Of a stretch of 64,000 bases of DNA, positions 55,145 through 64,000 are shown piece by piece. The notes below the pieces were generated by a model. The model worked only from the letters and a program-made list of their open reading frames with translations. It had not been told where the DNA came from and ran no database searches. The stretch is from Triglochin maritima (taxonomy: Eukaryota > Streptophyta > Magnoliopsida > Alismatales > Juncaginaceae). Position numbers and translations under genes: made by a program. The first letter of the stretch is position 1. The number at the start of each line of letters is the position of its first letter. The stretch covers positions 25,318,501-25,382,500 of the forward strand of contig OY821786.1 in the NCBI GenBank assembly GCA_963682175.1. Direction: 5' to 3'.

Positions 55145-55890
55145 TGATTGATACGTGTTAATTAACCACAAGTGCACGGCCACATTGAAGCGGTGGCAAA
55201 TACGGGTCGATCCACAGGGGTGTGTCGACTTTAGTTTGTTCGAAGGCAAGTGGGAAAGAAAGGAGAGAAAGATTGATTACACTAAACTACACTAAAATGC
55301 AAAAGGAAATGCAAGATAAGCAATAAAACTAAACTGGGGTAGAGAAAAGAGCGTGAATACAAAGATATGTGTATGTATGTGTGTTCAATCAAGCTCATTA
55401 CAACATGTAGTGCATGAAAATCATTAAACTAAATCCAACTTTGTCTCCACATGAAATAAGATAACCTAATATCATTAAAACATATAAGACAATAACGGGA
55501 ATGAAGCTAAATGAACTCAAGTATAAAGACCAGACCCCACTATGCCTCCACATGAAATAAGATAGGACATTATCATTAAAACATACAAGGCATTAACCAG
55601 GGTAAAGGTAACAAGAGCACATGCAACTACAAGTCATGTTTCCTCTATCAATTCCATCCGTATCCTCACCTTATCATTCCCCATAAAATAGGTCCACTAA
55701 TCTAAGCATAAGCTAAGCTTCATTCAAGAGCATTAGCATATCAAAGACAAGAGTGAAATCCCATTAGATGGTTATGGAAATCATATAAGGCTCAAAGGAT
55801 TAAGATAACACACACCAAATACATCACATGATTATATCACATATTAATCCACCACCAAATGGGGATGGAACTACTCACTACTCATTATGG
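55145..55890 (-). repeat. Truncated 5' LTR of element H (about 746 bp)
   Basis: Only the downstream half is present (ending CAATCA at 55145 in minus sense); the TATA box region and TG start are lost at about 55890, where LINE 3 begins. Closest by eye to LTRs A and I. Confidence 0.85.
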
Positions 55891-56200
55891 GATCTGATGC
55901 ACGCAAATATGTCCTTCAAAGTGTATAAGGTGTGACGATTCTCTATTTTTGCGTAAATCAAAGAATTTGCTTCCAAACTACCAAAATCCGTCCCATTTTC
56001 ACCGATCCTGAATTAGAGTCCCATTCTTGCCAAGTAGACTTAACAAAACTCTCTAGCCGCCTCTTTTTGACATTGTGGTCAATAATGCAAGCAAAATCCA
56101 CTCGCTCCTGGTTTATTTTCTCTCAGATCATATACGGTCACCTCGGGATATTAGCGCCCTGTATATTCCAACTAATCAACTTCATATTGTAGGTGGATTT
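55890..56200 (-). pseudogene. LINE 3: first part of ORF2 endonuclease
   Basis: The minus strand reads MKLISWNIQGANIPR, then stops, then VDFACIIDHNVKKRRLES and a WDSNSGSVKMGRILVVWKQI segment, the N-terminal AP-endonuclease of a plant LINE. Cut at about 55890 by LTR H. Confidence 0.75.
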
Positions 56201-56449
56201 TGTGTTTTTCCCGCTTACCCTTGATATTGTGTTTTTTCGCGAGCTCAATCTCACGCACTTTGTGAAATGACGTTGGCAGCGTGATATTGTCAATGTCCAC
56301 ACTTGTTGGAGGGGAAATCAGTTTACTATTCATTGCACACGTCTCCTCCCTCCTAACCAATCCATCCAACCCATCAATATCCTTAATACTAGGCCTGGTT
56401 GGCATACTAACTTGGTCCAGCCCAACTTCTTCAACATAATTCTCCTTAA

Positions 56450-57880
56450 GAGGTTGCTCAAGCCCAACTCGTCCACAGCAATTTCCTCCCCATGCTCGGA
56501 ACAAGCCAGCCCAGCTATTCCTCCGCTTTATCAAGTAACGGGCCTAATTTGGCCCATTTCATCCTGCTCCAAGCCCTCCAGAATCACGTACTGCCCAATT
56601 AGAAAATTCCCGCCCGTTCCACGCACCTGGCGACCACGTGATTCGTTTGGGTCATGGGTGACGCACGCATGCGCACTACCTCCAACCAATCACGCAGGAG
56701 CAGCTTCTGACCATTGGATGGCGATGTGGGCAGGTGCTACATGTCAGAAGACCATTGCGCAACAGGTGATGGTTACAACGGACGTCGTTTCCTAGCGTCT
56801 GTGTTCCGGAGGGCTTCTGTTTGCTTGTCGTTAACCTCCGAACCCCTAAAGTACTCCATCAACACCACATCACTTTCCGTCTGCATGGTGGCACTGTTCC
56901 TAACAGTCTTGACCCTTCCATCTTCGTCGGTGTTAGCACACAGTGCAACACACGACATTGTTTCCGGTGACTTTCCTGGCTGCTGGTGATCCCCACTTTT
57001 CTCTCCACCTTCCTCCTTGTCTTCCTCATGATGTGCACGGTCCTTAACAACCCAGCATTGTGTCCCAGTAATCTTGAAAGATTGAGCTCCGACCTCCTTG
57101 TCCAATGTGGCGGTAGCACACCGGAGCTCCGAGGGGCCAAACTTGCAATAAGTCGGGCAGAACGTTGCCCTCCAGTCATATTCAACACTGATACGCTCCG
57201 AAGACCCCTCGTCGCTCCAAACGGTAACCTCCTCTGGGTAAGTGAACCCACCTTCTACTTCTATACACACGTGCGCAAACACCAACCGCCGCCCAGTAGC
57301 CCTGTTCCAGTCAATGAACAAAGGTTGGCCAAGCACGCTTACAAGTTTGCATAAAGAACCGTGTGTCCAAAATTTGAGATGGAGATCTAGCAAGCGAACC
57401 CATATAGGAGTAGTGGTGATGTGGTCTTGCGTGTTCGTCTCCAACCACCAAGGTTGGAGAATCAATGGAGATCCGCGAACGAACCACGACCCATTTTCCA
57501 GAGCATGAAGTCAGTCGAAGTCGGACGAGAAGCGAAATACCATGAACCAATTTGAGCACCTAACAACCCCGAGCGACACTGAAACCTTCCATAGTCGCGA
57601 CAGGTGCTTCTCCAACGTGGGAAGGTGGGGAATAACCCCCAGCAAAGCTTTCTCCCAAGCTCCTAAAGCCTCCTCAATTTCCTCCCGCGAGATAACGACT
57701 ACCTTGGTGACACCGTCCATGCTTGGTGGCACGTACTCTAGAGCAGTTCTTGGCTTGGCTAGCTTGGATAATAGGTTTGACCACTTGTGCCTCATTCCTT
57801 AGTTTGATCCTCCATCACTGGCATCACCGCCTACTGGTGATGTTGGTGGCGAATGCAACATGTTGCCATCCTGTGCAAAC
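56450..57880 (-). pseudogene. LINE 3: ORF1 protein (DUF4283-like), nearly intact
   Basis: From the 5' side: KWSNLLSKLAKPRTALEYVP, EEALGAWEKALLGVIPHLPT LEKHLSRLW (57795-57511), one in-frame interruption at SDFD-stop-LHALENGSWF, then a 230-codon open stretch (57465-56773) with TPIWVRLLDLHLKFWTHGSL, GQPLFIDWNRATGRRLVFAH and VEYDWRATFCPTYCKFGPSE LRC. The last resembles the ORF1 zinc knuckle but lacks His. A charged tail (EEDKEEGGEKSGDHQQ) follows. It would bind LINE RNA. The 5' end is cut by the LTR of L. Confidence 0.82.
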
Positions 57881-58289
57881 CTCGATTCACTTGTTGTACC
57901 GTCCTCAGAACAGCGGAAATTTTAAAATTTAAAACATACAATCAAGTGAGGACATTACAAAGAGACATACACACACAGGTGCACCAACATATAATATATA
58001 TGTTATCGAGTTTACAAAAGAATGTGATTACATCAAAAGCTTGTAAACAGAAATTATTCATATGTAACCACAACCACCTCAAAAGGAAGGAAAGCAAGAT
58101 CTGGTCCTGAACGCCTCCTCCGCAGTCACCACCCTCCTAACGCCGCTCTCAGCCTGAAAAACAACATGACTATGCCTGAGTTTCCATAAGGAAACCCCGT
58201 ATGCAAAACCCTAACACATGAATGGACAATGAATACGAAAAACCATAGAAAGACACAAGCTCAACCACTGAAAACCACAAACAGTTGCC

Positions 58290-58416
58290 TCATTCACCGG
58301 AGTCACGGTTTTGCCTCATATACCGGAGCCACGGTTTGCCTCAATGTTACCGGAGCCACGGTTTTGCATCACTCGCCGGAGCCATGGCTTTGCCTCATTC
58401 GCCAGAGCCACGGCAA
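58290..58416. repeat. Short tandem repeat in LTR L (~27-30 bp unit, about 5 copies)
   Basis: Units of the form 'ccggagccacggttttgcc' followed by 'tca' and a few variable bases, at about 58297, 58323, 58350, 58377 and 58405. Frames across it give PEPRF-type repeats but no sign of selection. Confidence 0.85.
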
Positions 58417-58555
58417 TAACAATCACAACCCTCCTCAACGTGTCACCACTAATTGCTATAGGGCCGGCATGTCCTTCCGTCGCCCCAAAAGCGCCGGAGA
58501 ACCCGTTGCCTTCTAGCCAATCAATGGCAACAACCAAACACCAAACTGTGTAAAA

Positions 58556-59125
58556 ACGGTCGAACAAAAGTAGTCCTTCGGTCGACCGAATCCTCACCTA
58601 GAGAACTGGCCCAACCCAAAAACTCGCCCATCGGTCGAACGGCAAAGGGGACCCGGTCAACCGAAAAGCACAAGTAAGAAAACCATTTTCCCAAACCACG
58701 ATTAAACGGTTGAACGACCCAAAACTTCCGGTCGACCGAAAACCTCCAGTAGAACTCACCAACAATCCACACTATACGGTCGACCGAAACAATACATCCG
58801 GTCGACCGGCCATTAAGTTAACTTAAGTCGTCGGTCGGACGAGTCAAACAGGCAGTCGACCGTTTGGATGGTCAACGCCCCAACCGACAAATGACAGCAA
58901 TTTCGGTAGACCGGCAAAGGGGTCTTGTCCGACCGAAAGCACCAAGAGCCTCCATCTCCCACTCGAATTGCACAACCAGTCGACCACCCCAAAGGTATCT
59001 TTCGACCGGTGCGAGGGATATCGTCCAAAATAAACTATAATCGGTCGACCGAACCTAAACCACCGGTCGACCGTTTGTAGTGCAGAAAACATTTGTGCAG
59101 GTCCGACGAGCCAATCGGCCTACCA
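58556..59125. repeat. Dispersed GGTCGACC dyads in LTR L
   Basis: CGGTCGACCG or close variants occur about 15 times at irregular spacing (for example near 58580, 58731, 58780, 58799, 59041, 59071). The exact 10-bp palindrome contains GTCGAC. Spacing is irregular, so this is not a simple tandem repeat. Confidence 0.8.
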
Positions 59126-59330
59126 TCGACCGTTCCCACCTCCACACTAGTAATAGGTGAGCGTAAAAGCAAGCTTGACGTACCTTAAGGCTTGAAGAAG
59201 CCTTTGAAGAATCACGGCGAGCGCTTCCTCGCAAGACCTCTCCTCCAGCGAACACCTCAACTCAAACACCTCGACTCCGGCAACGTCCAAACTCCTTCCA
59301 TCCACTCCAAACCAGAGCCTCCGGCTCGCC

Positions 59331-59338
59331 TTTATATA
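59331..59338 (-). promoter_or_regulatory. TATA box of LTR L
   Basis: Minus strand TATATAAA followed by GGCGAGCC, about 95 bp from the LTR start. Confidence 0.6.
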
Positions 59339-59432
59339 CAATCTCCTCAATCCATCTCAGCCGTCCATTCCAATCTTCTCTAAACCTCCCCTAAACACGA
59401 TTAAAACATTAAGCAAGGTTGGGATATAACAA

Positions 59433-59446
59433 TCCATCCTCCTTAA
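59433..59446 (-). promoter_or_regulatory. Polypurine tract of element L
   Basis: Minus strand TAAGGAGGATGGAT directly before the LTR start, preceded by a T-rich run, as in Tekay/Del elements. Confidence 0.8.
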
Positions 59447-59454
59447 AAAAAATT

Positions 59455-60780
59455 CGCCCCCGAAATTAAATCCAACGCCTACCAAAAAGCTCCGGATACA
59501 ACTTCCGGACCTCTTCCTCAACCTCCCAAGTAGCCTCTCGCTCAGAGTGATGCCGCCACCTGACCTTGACCATCCGAATAGTCCTCCTCCTGAGCTGGTG
59601 CTCCATCTGATCCACAATTTGCATAGGTTTCTCCTCAAGAGACAAATCCTACTGTATCTCTGGAACCTCAATCTGGATCACATGAGACGGATCTGCTACG
59701 TACTTCCTCAGCATCGAAACATGGAAGACGTTGTGAAGACCCAGAAACTACGACGACAGCGCAATCCGGTAAGCGACCTCTCCAACTCTGTCTAATATCT
59801 CAAACGGCCCAATATACTTCGTGTTGACTTTCCCCTTCTTCCCGAATCTAATCACCCCACGCGACAGTGAGATCTTCTGAAAGACATGAACGCCAACCTC
59901 AAAAATCAACACACGCCTACGCCGATCCGCGTAGCTCTTCTGCCTGCTCTGAGATGTTGCTACTCTCCGCCTGATCACGTCAACTTTCGCCGCATGCATC
60001 TGCACAATCTCATGCCCGACTAACTATCTCTCACCTAACTCACTCTATCATACCGGTGACCTGCAAGGTCTCTCGTACAAAGCCTCGTACGGTGCCATCC
60101 CAATACTCGCATGGTAGCTGTTGTTGTAGGCGAACTCAATCAATGGTAAGTGCTCATCCCAGTGCCCTGCCCAATCCAGAGTGAAAGCTCTCAGCATGTC
60201 CTCTAATGTCTTAATAGTCCTCTCAGACTGCCCATCTGTCCGTGGATGAAAAATTGTACTGAACTGCAGCCGAGTTCCTAGAGCCTGCTGCAAACTTCCC
60301 TAAAATCTGGAGGTGAACCTCGGATCTCGATCCAAAATGATACGCACTGGCACCCTATGCAATCTGACAATCTCCTCGATATACAGCCTCACCCGACCCT
60401 CCAAAGGTAGAGTAGTCCAGATAGCTAGAAAATGTGCCGACTTGGTTAGTCGATCGACTACAACCCAAATCGCGTCATGGAAGCTCTTCGTCTTGGGTAA
60501 CCCAGTGACGAAATCCATCCTCACATGCTCCCATTGCCACTCAGTTAGCTCTACACTCTGCATCAGTCCTGCTGTTCTTTGGTGCTCGATCTTAACCTGC
60601 TGGCAAACCAAGCGCTAGCCACAAAATCAACCACATCACGCTTCATCCCTCTCCACCAGAAGTTCCGCTACAGATCCTTATACATCTTCGTACTCCCCCG
60701 GTCAGTGGAATATCTCGCTCTGTGTGCGTCCTCTATGATGTCATCCGTCAGCTCATTGACCTTCGGCAGCCAAATCTGAA
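59455..60780 (-). pseudogene. Element L integrase with chromodomain
   Basis: Minus strand: zinc region GSTKMYKDL and MKRDVVDFVA with part of its ligands lost; core EHVRMDFVTGLPKTKSFHDA (Asp 1), IILDRDPRFTSRF (Asp 2), a stop at about 60300, then [17 protein letters not shown] (catalytic Glu present), [38 protein letters not shown]; and the chromodomain PMQIVDQMEHQLRRRTIRMV, ATWEVEEEVRKLYPELF (59650-59480). All three acids of the active site are kept, with few stops, so decay is moderate. A chromodomain can direct insertion to particular chromatin. Confidence 0.86.
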
Positions 60781-60874
60781 TCCTGAACCTCAGACCTCCA
60801 TCTACTCCCACAGTGAAGTTTGATCCATCCCTAGCAACTGATTGTAGCAGACTAGTCAATTCTTCATCATCGTG

Positions 60875-61282
60875 CTAAGCCTGAACAACTCGACTGACAG
60901 TTTGCGGCTCCACTCGAAGCCCGACAATCATTGCCCCCTCTGAGCTCTCTATCAACGACCTCCACTCTGACATTGTCTCGAGTAGCCTCCACTCCCGAAT
61001 GCACAAACTCGCAGTTGATACCTCTACCTTCCTGCTAAGTGCGTATGCATCTGAATTTGCCTTCCCCGGATGATAGGAGATGGTGAAATCAAAATCTTTA
61101 ATCAGCTTGAGCCATCTGCGCTGTCTCACATTCAGCTCCTTCTGTGAAAACAGGTACTTCAGACTCTGATGATCAGTGAAGACTTCAACCTTCTCACCAT
61201 ACAAATAGTGACGCCAGATCATCAGAGCATGAACCACTGCTGCCAACTCTAAATCGTGAGTGAGGTAATTCTTCTCGTGCAC
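60875..61282 (-). pseudogene. Element L RNase H, 5' truncated
   Basis: [40 protein letters not shown] and [24 protein letters not shown] are the standard gypsy RNase H blocks, with TDH and the [11 protein letters not shown]lu present. ADALSR reads DAYALSR. The first Asp is lost at the LTR I joint (61283). Open for about 135 codons. Confidence 0.85.
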
Positions 61283-62802
61283 TGGTTGATATGTTTTAAT
61301 TAAACGCAAGTGCATAGCTGCGTTGAAGCGGTGGCAAATACGGGTCGATCCAAAGGGAGGTGTGTTGACTTTTAGTTTGTGCGAAGGCGAGTGGGACAGA
61401 AAGGGGTGAAAGATTTGTTACACTAAACTACACTAAAATGCAAAAAGAAATGGAAGATAGCAATAAAACTAAATCCCAAACGGGGTAGAGAAATAATGTG
61501 AATAGAAAGATGTGTTTGTGTGTGTGTTCAATTATGCTCCTCACAACATGTAGTGCATGAAATCATAAAACTAAATCCAACTTTGCCTCCACATGAAATA
61601 TGATAAGATCATATCATTAAAACATACAAGACAATAATTGGAATGAAGCTAAATGAACTCATGTATAATGACTAGACCCTACTATGACTCTACATGAATT
61701 AAGATAATACATTATCATTAAAACATACAAGACATTAACCAAGGTAAAGGCAACAAGAGTAAATACACTACAAATTGTGTTTCCAATATTGATTCCATCC
61801 ATATCCTCACCTTATCATTCCCCATAAAATAGGTCCACTAATCTAAGCATAAGCTAAGTTTTATTCAAGAGCATTAGCATATCAAAGATAAGAGTGAAAT
61901 CCCATTAGATGGTTATGGAAATCATATAAGGCTCAAGGGATTAAGATAACACACACCTAATACACTACATGATCATATAACATATTTCTCCACCCCCCAA
62001 ATGTGGATGAAACTACTCACTAATCATTACACTACAACCTACATTAAAATGAAACATTCTATTGAAATGAAATTAAACTAAGCAAGAAAGAAAAATTAAA
62101 GAAGCATGCAAGCATATGAAAGGAAATTAAACTAAGAAAGAAATAACACAACTAAAGGAAAACATCTATTTATTACTCACTCAATTACAAGTAGCCTCTC
62201 TCCACCAGGGTTTTTGCTTCACGACTTTAACTCCTAGTAGAGAGGATGGCCACCAAGAGAATGATGGGGTACAAGAGAGGAGGGAGAGTTCTATTTATAG
62301 CACAAAAAAGGTAATCTAGGACAATCCCCCGGTATGGGACTAAACAAATACCAAAAATATCTTAAACACACTAATACACGTGCTCCAGAAGTCCTAGCAG
62401 ATCGGGAGAGATTCGGACCGCCAATTGGCCGTCCATAAACTATGGATCCGGCTGGAATTTGTTTTGGGCTTTTCTGGATTTCTTTGTCGGTCTTTGTTGC
62501 ATATACTTCGTTTATTGGAGCTCCGACCCGAATCGAATTGCCAAAATACTCCCCATGATGGTGTGGAGTATTCAGTTTTGCTCTTTGGTCCTTCGGTCTT
62601 ACGTTCAGGTTCTTCTCACTTGCGTCTTAGTCCTCGAGTCTCTCAACTCAGTCCTTTTTCCTATCTTTTAGGTCCTTTCATGCCTCTTCTCTTCAAACCT
62701 CTTTATTTCTGAAATTCAAACATAAAACTCAGAACGTAGCATTGCTTAGGTGTAAGGTAATGGATATAAGATACAAATATAAGCATGAAATGATGTCAAT
62801 CA
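61283..62802 (-). repeat. 3' LTR of element I (1520 bp)
   Basis: Starts TGATTGACATC at 62802 and ends ATCAACCA at 61283. TATA box at 62292-62299; dyad CCGCCAATTGGCCG at about 62418-62431. Closest by eye to LTRs A and H. Confidence 0.9.
62292..62299 (-). promoter_or_regulatory. TATA box of LTR I
   Basis: Minus strand TATAAATA followed by GAACTCTCC, as in LTR A. Confidence 0.7.
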
Positions 62803-64000
62803 AAAACCCCCACACCTAAGTTTTTGCTAGTCCCGAGCAAAACAAAGAAAGAGAAAAGCAAACGAGAAACAAGAAATCCAAACTCACTTTTGTAGGAATC
62901 ACGGTTGCACTTAGCACGTTCAACAAGCCATTAAACCTCCTTGTTGCCAAGGAGGAGGAGTGTTGTCTCCTGAGGGTTTTCAGCGGATATACCCACAAAA
63001 TCCGAACAAGATGCATTATTCAATCTAGACACTCGACTCGTTGGACAAATTTTGTCGATTATTGGACACGGTAATCCTACGGGTCGACTCTATAAAGGTA
63101 ATCAGTCCACACACGTAGCCTAATGAACCATTCGTGCAAGTTAAATAATGAATTAAGTGAAAGACATGGACAACCTCAACATCCTCAAGTGATACAAAGT
63201 GTAAAGTCCATTAAGGTTCTTATTTGCATTACCATTTTTTTTCTTTTTGTTTCTTTTCTCATATTTTTATATATATATTTTTTTCTTTTCTTTTTATTAG
63301 TTGGAGCTTCATTCTCCTAGGGTCAGGTATCGTGCATCATTGCCTATGAGGACTTACACTATCACGTACACCTTTCCCCAAATCTCCACATAGGGCAATC
63401 CCTACCACCCGTGTAACGGGAGTTCGGTCGGCGCATCCCAAGTCAGATGACTCGAAAGCACCAGGCACAATGTCCCCTCAGACCTACTTTCCCGAGTGAT
63501 AGGAGTCGTGCGATAAGAGAGAACACTTACTCACTTATTTCTTATCTACACATGAAGAAAAACCCCTACACTTAATGTCACAACAAGATTTAAAGGGTCC
63601 TTGACTACAACAAACTCCCTTAAATTAACAGACACGAATTATTGACTCATTAGGTTTAGGGTGGACTTCTTTAAATGTTTGAGCACTGAAACCCTATGAT
63701 TACTCACCCCCGAGGGAAAAACTGGGGTGCATCCTAATGACTAAATAAATCCTAAAGCCACTATACTGGATATCCTAATGCATCAAGTTCAAGACAATTT
63801 TGAGAGCTTTCTTTTTACTTTGCCTCTCAACGGTTTTGCACATGCTAACACACACAAAACCCACAAAACATTTTCTTTTGCAAACACATGAAGATTTTGA
63901 AAGAAATGTGAAAATTTTGAAGCACTAGGCAAGCAAAAGAAGTCAAGTCATCCAAGGATCATGGCAAGCAGATATATCGATATTAAATGCAGCACATTAA
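62803..64000 (-). other. Element I 3' non-coding block
   Basis: No gene. Polypurine tract (minus strand GTGTGGGGGTTTT, 62803-62815) next to the LTR; A/G-rich tract at about 63230-63300. Matches the blocks of C, D, F and H. Confidence 0.82.

Larger units (their letters stand above)
51145..55890 (-). mobile_element. Element H: non-autonomous Athila-group element, both ends cut
   Basis: Minus strand: partial 5' LTR (to about 55890), primer site, leader, gag-like ORF, and most of the 3' non-coding block. The 3' LTR and about 250 bp before it are missing at the joint with G (51144/51145). The start of the 5' LTR is missing at the joint with LINE 3. Confidence 0.88.
57895..59432 (-). repeat. 3' LTR of element L (about 1538 bp)
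   Basis: Starts TGTTATATCCCAACC at 59432. The end is set at GGACGGTACA (57895); three bases further (GGTACAACA) is also possible. It contains a TATA box (59331-59338), many GGTCGACC-like dyads (58556-59125) and a short tandem repeat (58290-58416). Confidence 0.8.
57895..61282 (-). mobile_element. Element L: Tekay-like chromovirus, 3' part
   Basis: Minus strand: RNase H, integrase, chromodomain, polypurine tract, 3' LTR. The upstream part is cut by LTR I at 61283. The chromodomain after integrase and the 'tttcgggggcgaatttt' stretch before the LTR support the Tekay/Del group. Confidence 0.87.
61283..64000 (-). mobile_element. Element I: Athila-group element, 3' end (runs off window)
   Basis: 3' LTR followed (in + coordinates) by the 3' non-coding block. 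It has inserted into the RNase H region of L. Whether it carries pol cannot be seen. Confidence 0.85.

Noticed and set aside
58290..58416. Repeat spacing reminiscent of a CRISPR array
   Set aside because: Units are contiguous and degenerate with no unique spacers, in a plant LTR; it is a short tandem repeat.

Overview
This window is plant nuclear DNA made almost entirely of nested, broken retrotransposons. I see no host protein gene, tRNA, rRNA or CRISPR array. The plant assignment rests on the lineages present: Athila-type Ty3/gypsy elements with a primer site matching tRNA-Asp, chromoviruses resembling the Reina and Tekay groups, a large LARD-like element with a tRNA-iMet primer site, and LINEs whose ORF1 carries a DUF4283-type domain. 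I cannot name the species.

Layout. 1-2266: 3' end of Athila-group element A (+). 2267-4817: 5' part of element B (-). 4818-7594: decayed Reina-like gag-PR-RT-RH fragment K (+). 7595-14969: element C (-), the only Athila-group copy here with a pol gene (PR-RT-RH-INT, all damaged); the N-terminal part of its gag lies at 22585-23033. Its gag is split by 14970-22584, an inverted chimera of element D (+) and the 5' end of element E (-). 23034-23655: probable copia-like LTR piece. 23656-25854: LINE 1 (-). 25855-32465: element F (+), the best complete non-autonomous copy. 32466-33299: shortened LTR J. 33300-36340: two LINE ORF1 pieces (-) separated by a gypsy RT scrap. 36370-37955: long polypyrimidine tracts. 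37956-41690: LINE 4 (-). 41693-41945: more polypyrimidine. 41962-51144: element G, LARD-like, with two 3354-bp LTRs and a short third internal copy. 51145-55890: element H (-). 55890-57890: LINE 3 (-). 57895-61282: Tekay-like chromovirus L (-). 61283-64000: 3' end of Athila-group element I (-).

How the parts relate. A, B, D, E, F, H and I share LTR type and, where the regions survive, leader and a ~1.6 kb 3' non-coding block with C. Where their central region is visible (D, F, H, part of B) they carry only a 503-codon gag-like zinc-knuckle ORF and no pol. The simplest reading is a non-autonomous Athila family that used the enzymes of a C-type helper. C itself has lost key residues in protease and integrase and has stops, so it is no longer active as written. 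The most unusual objects are the D/E inverted chimera, the conserved pol-less gag ORF, the LARD whose internal region looks like a diverged copy of its own LTR, the polypyrimidine tracts at LINE 5' ends, and a 30-bp peptide-coding repeat copied from one part of LINE 4 into another.
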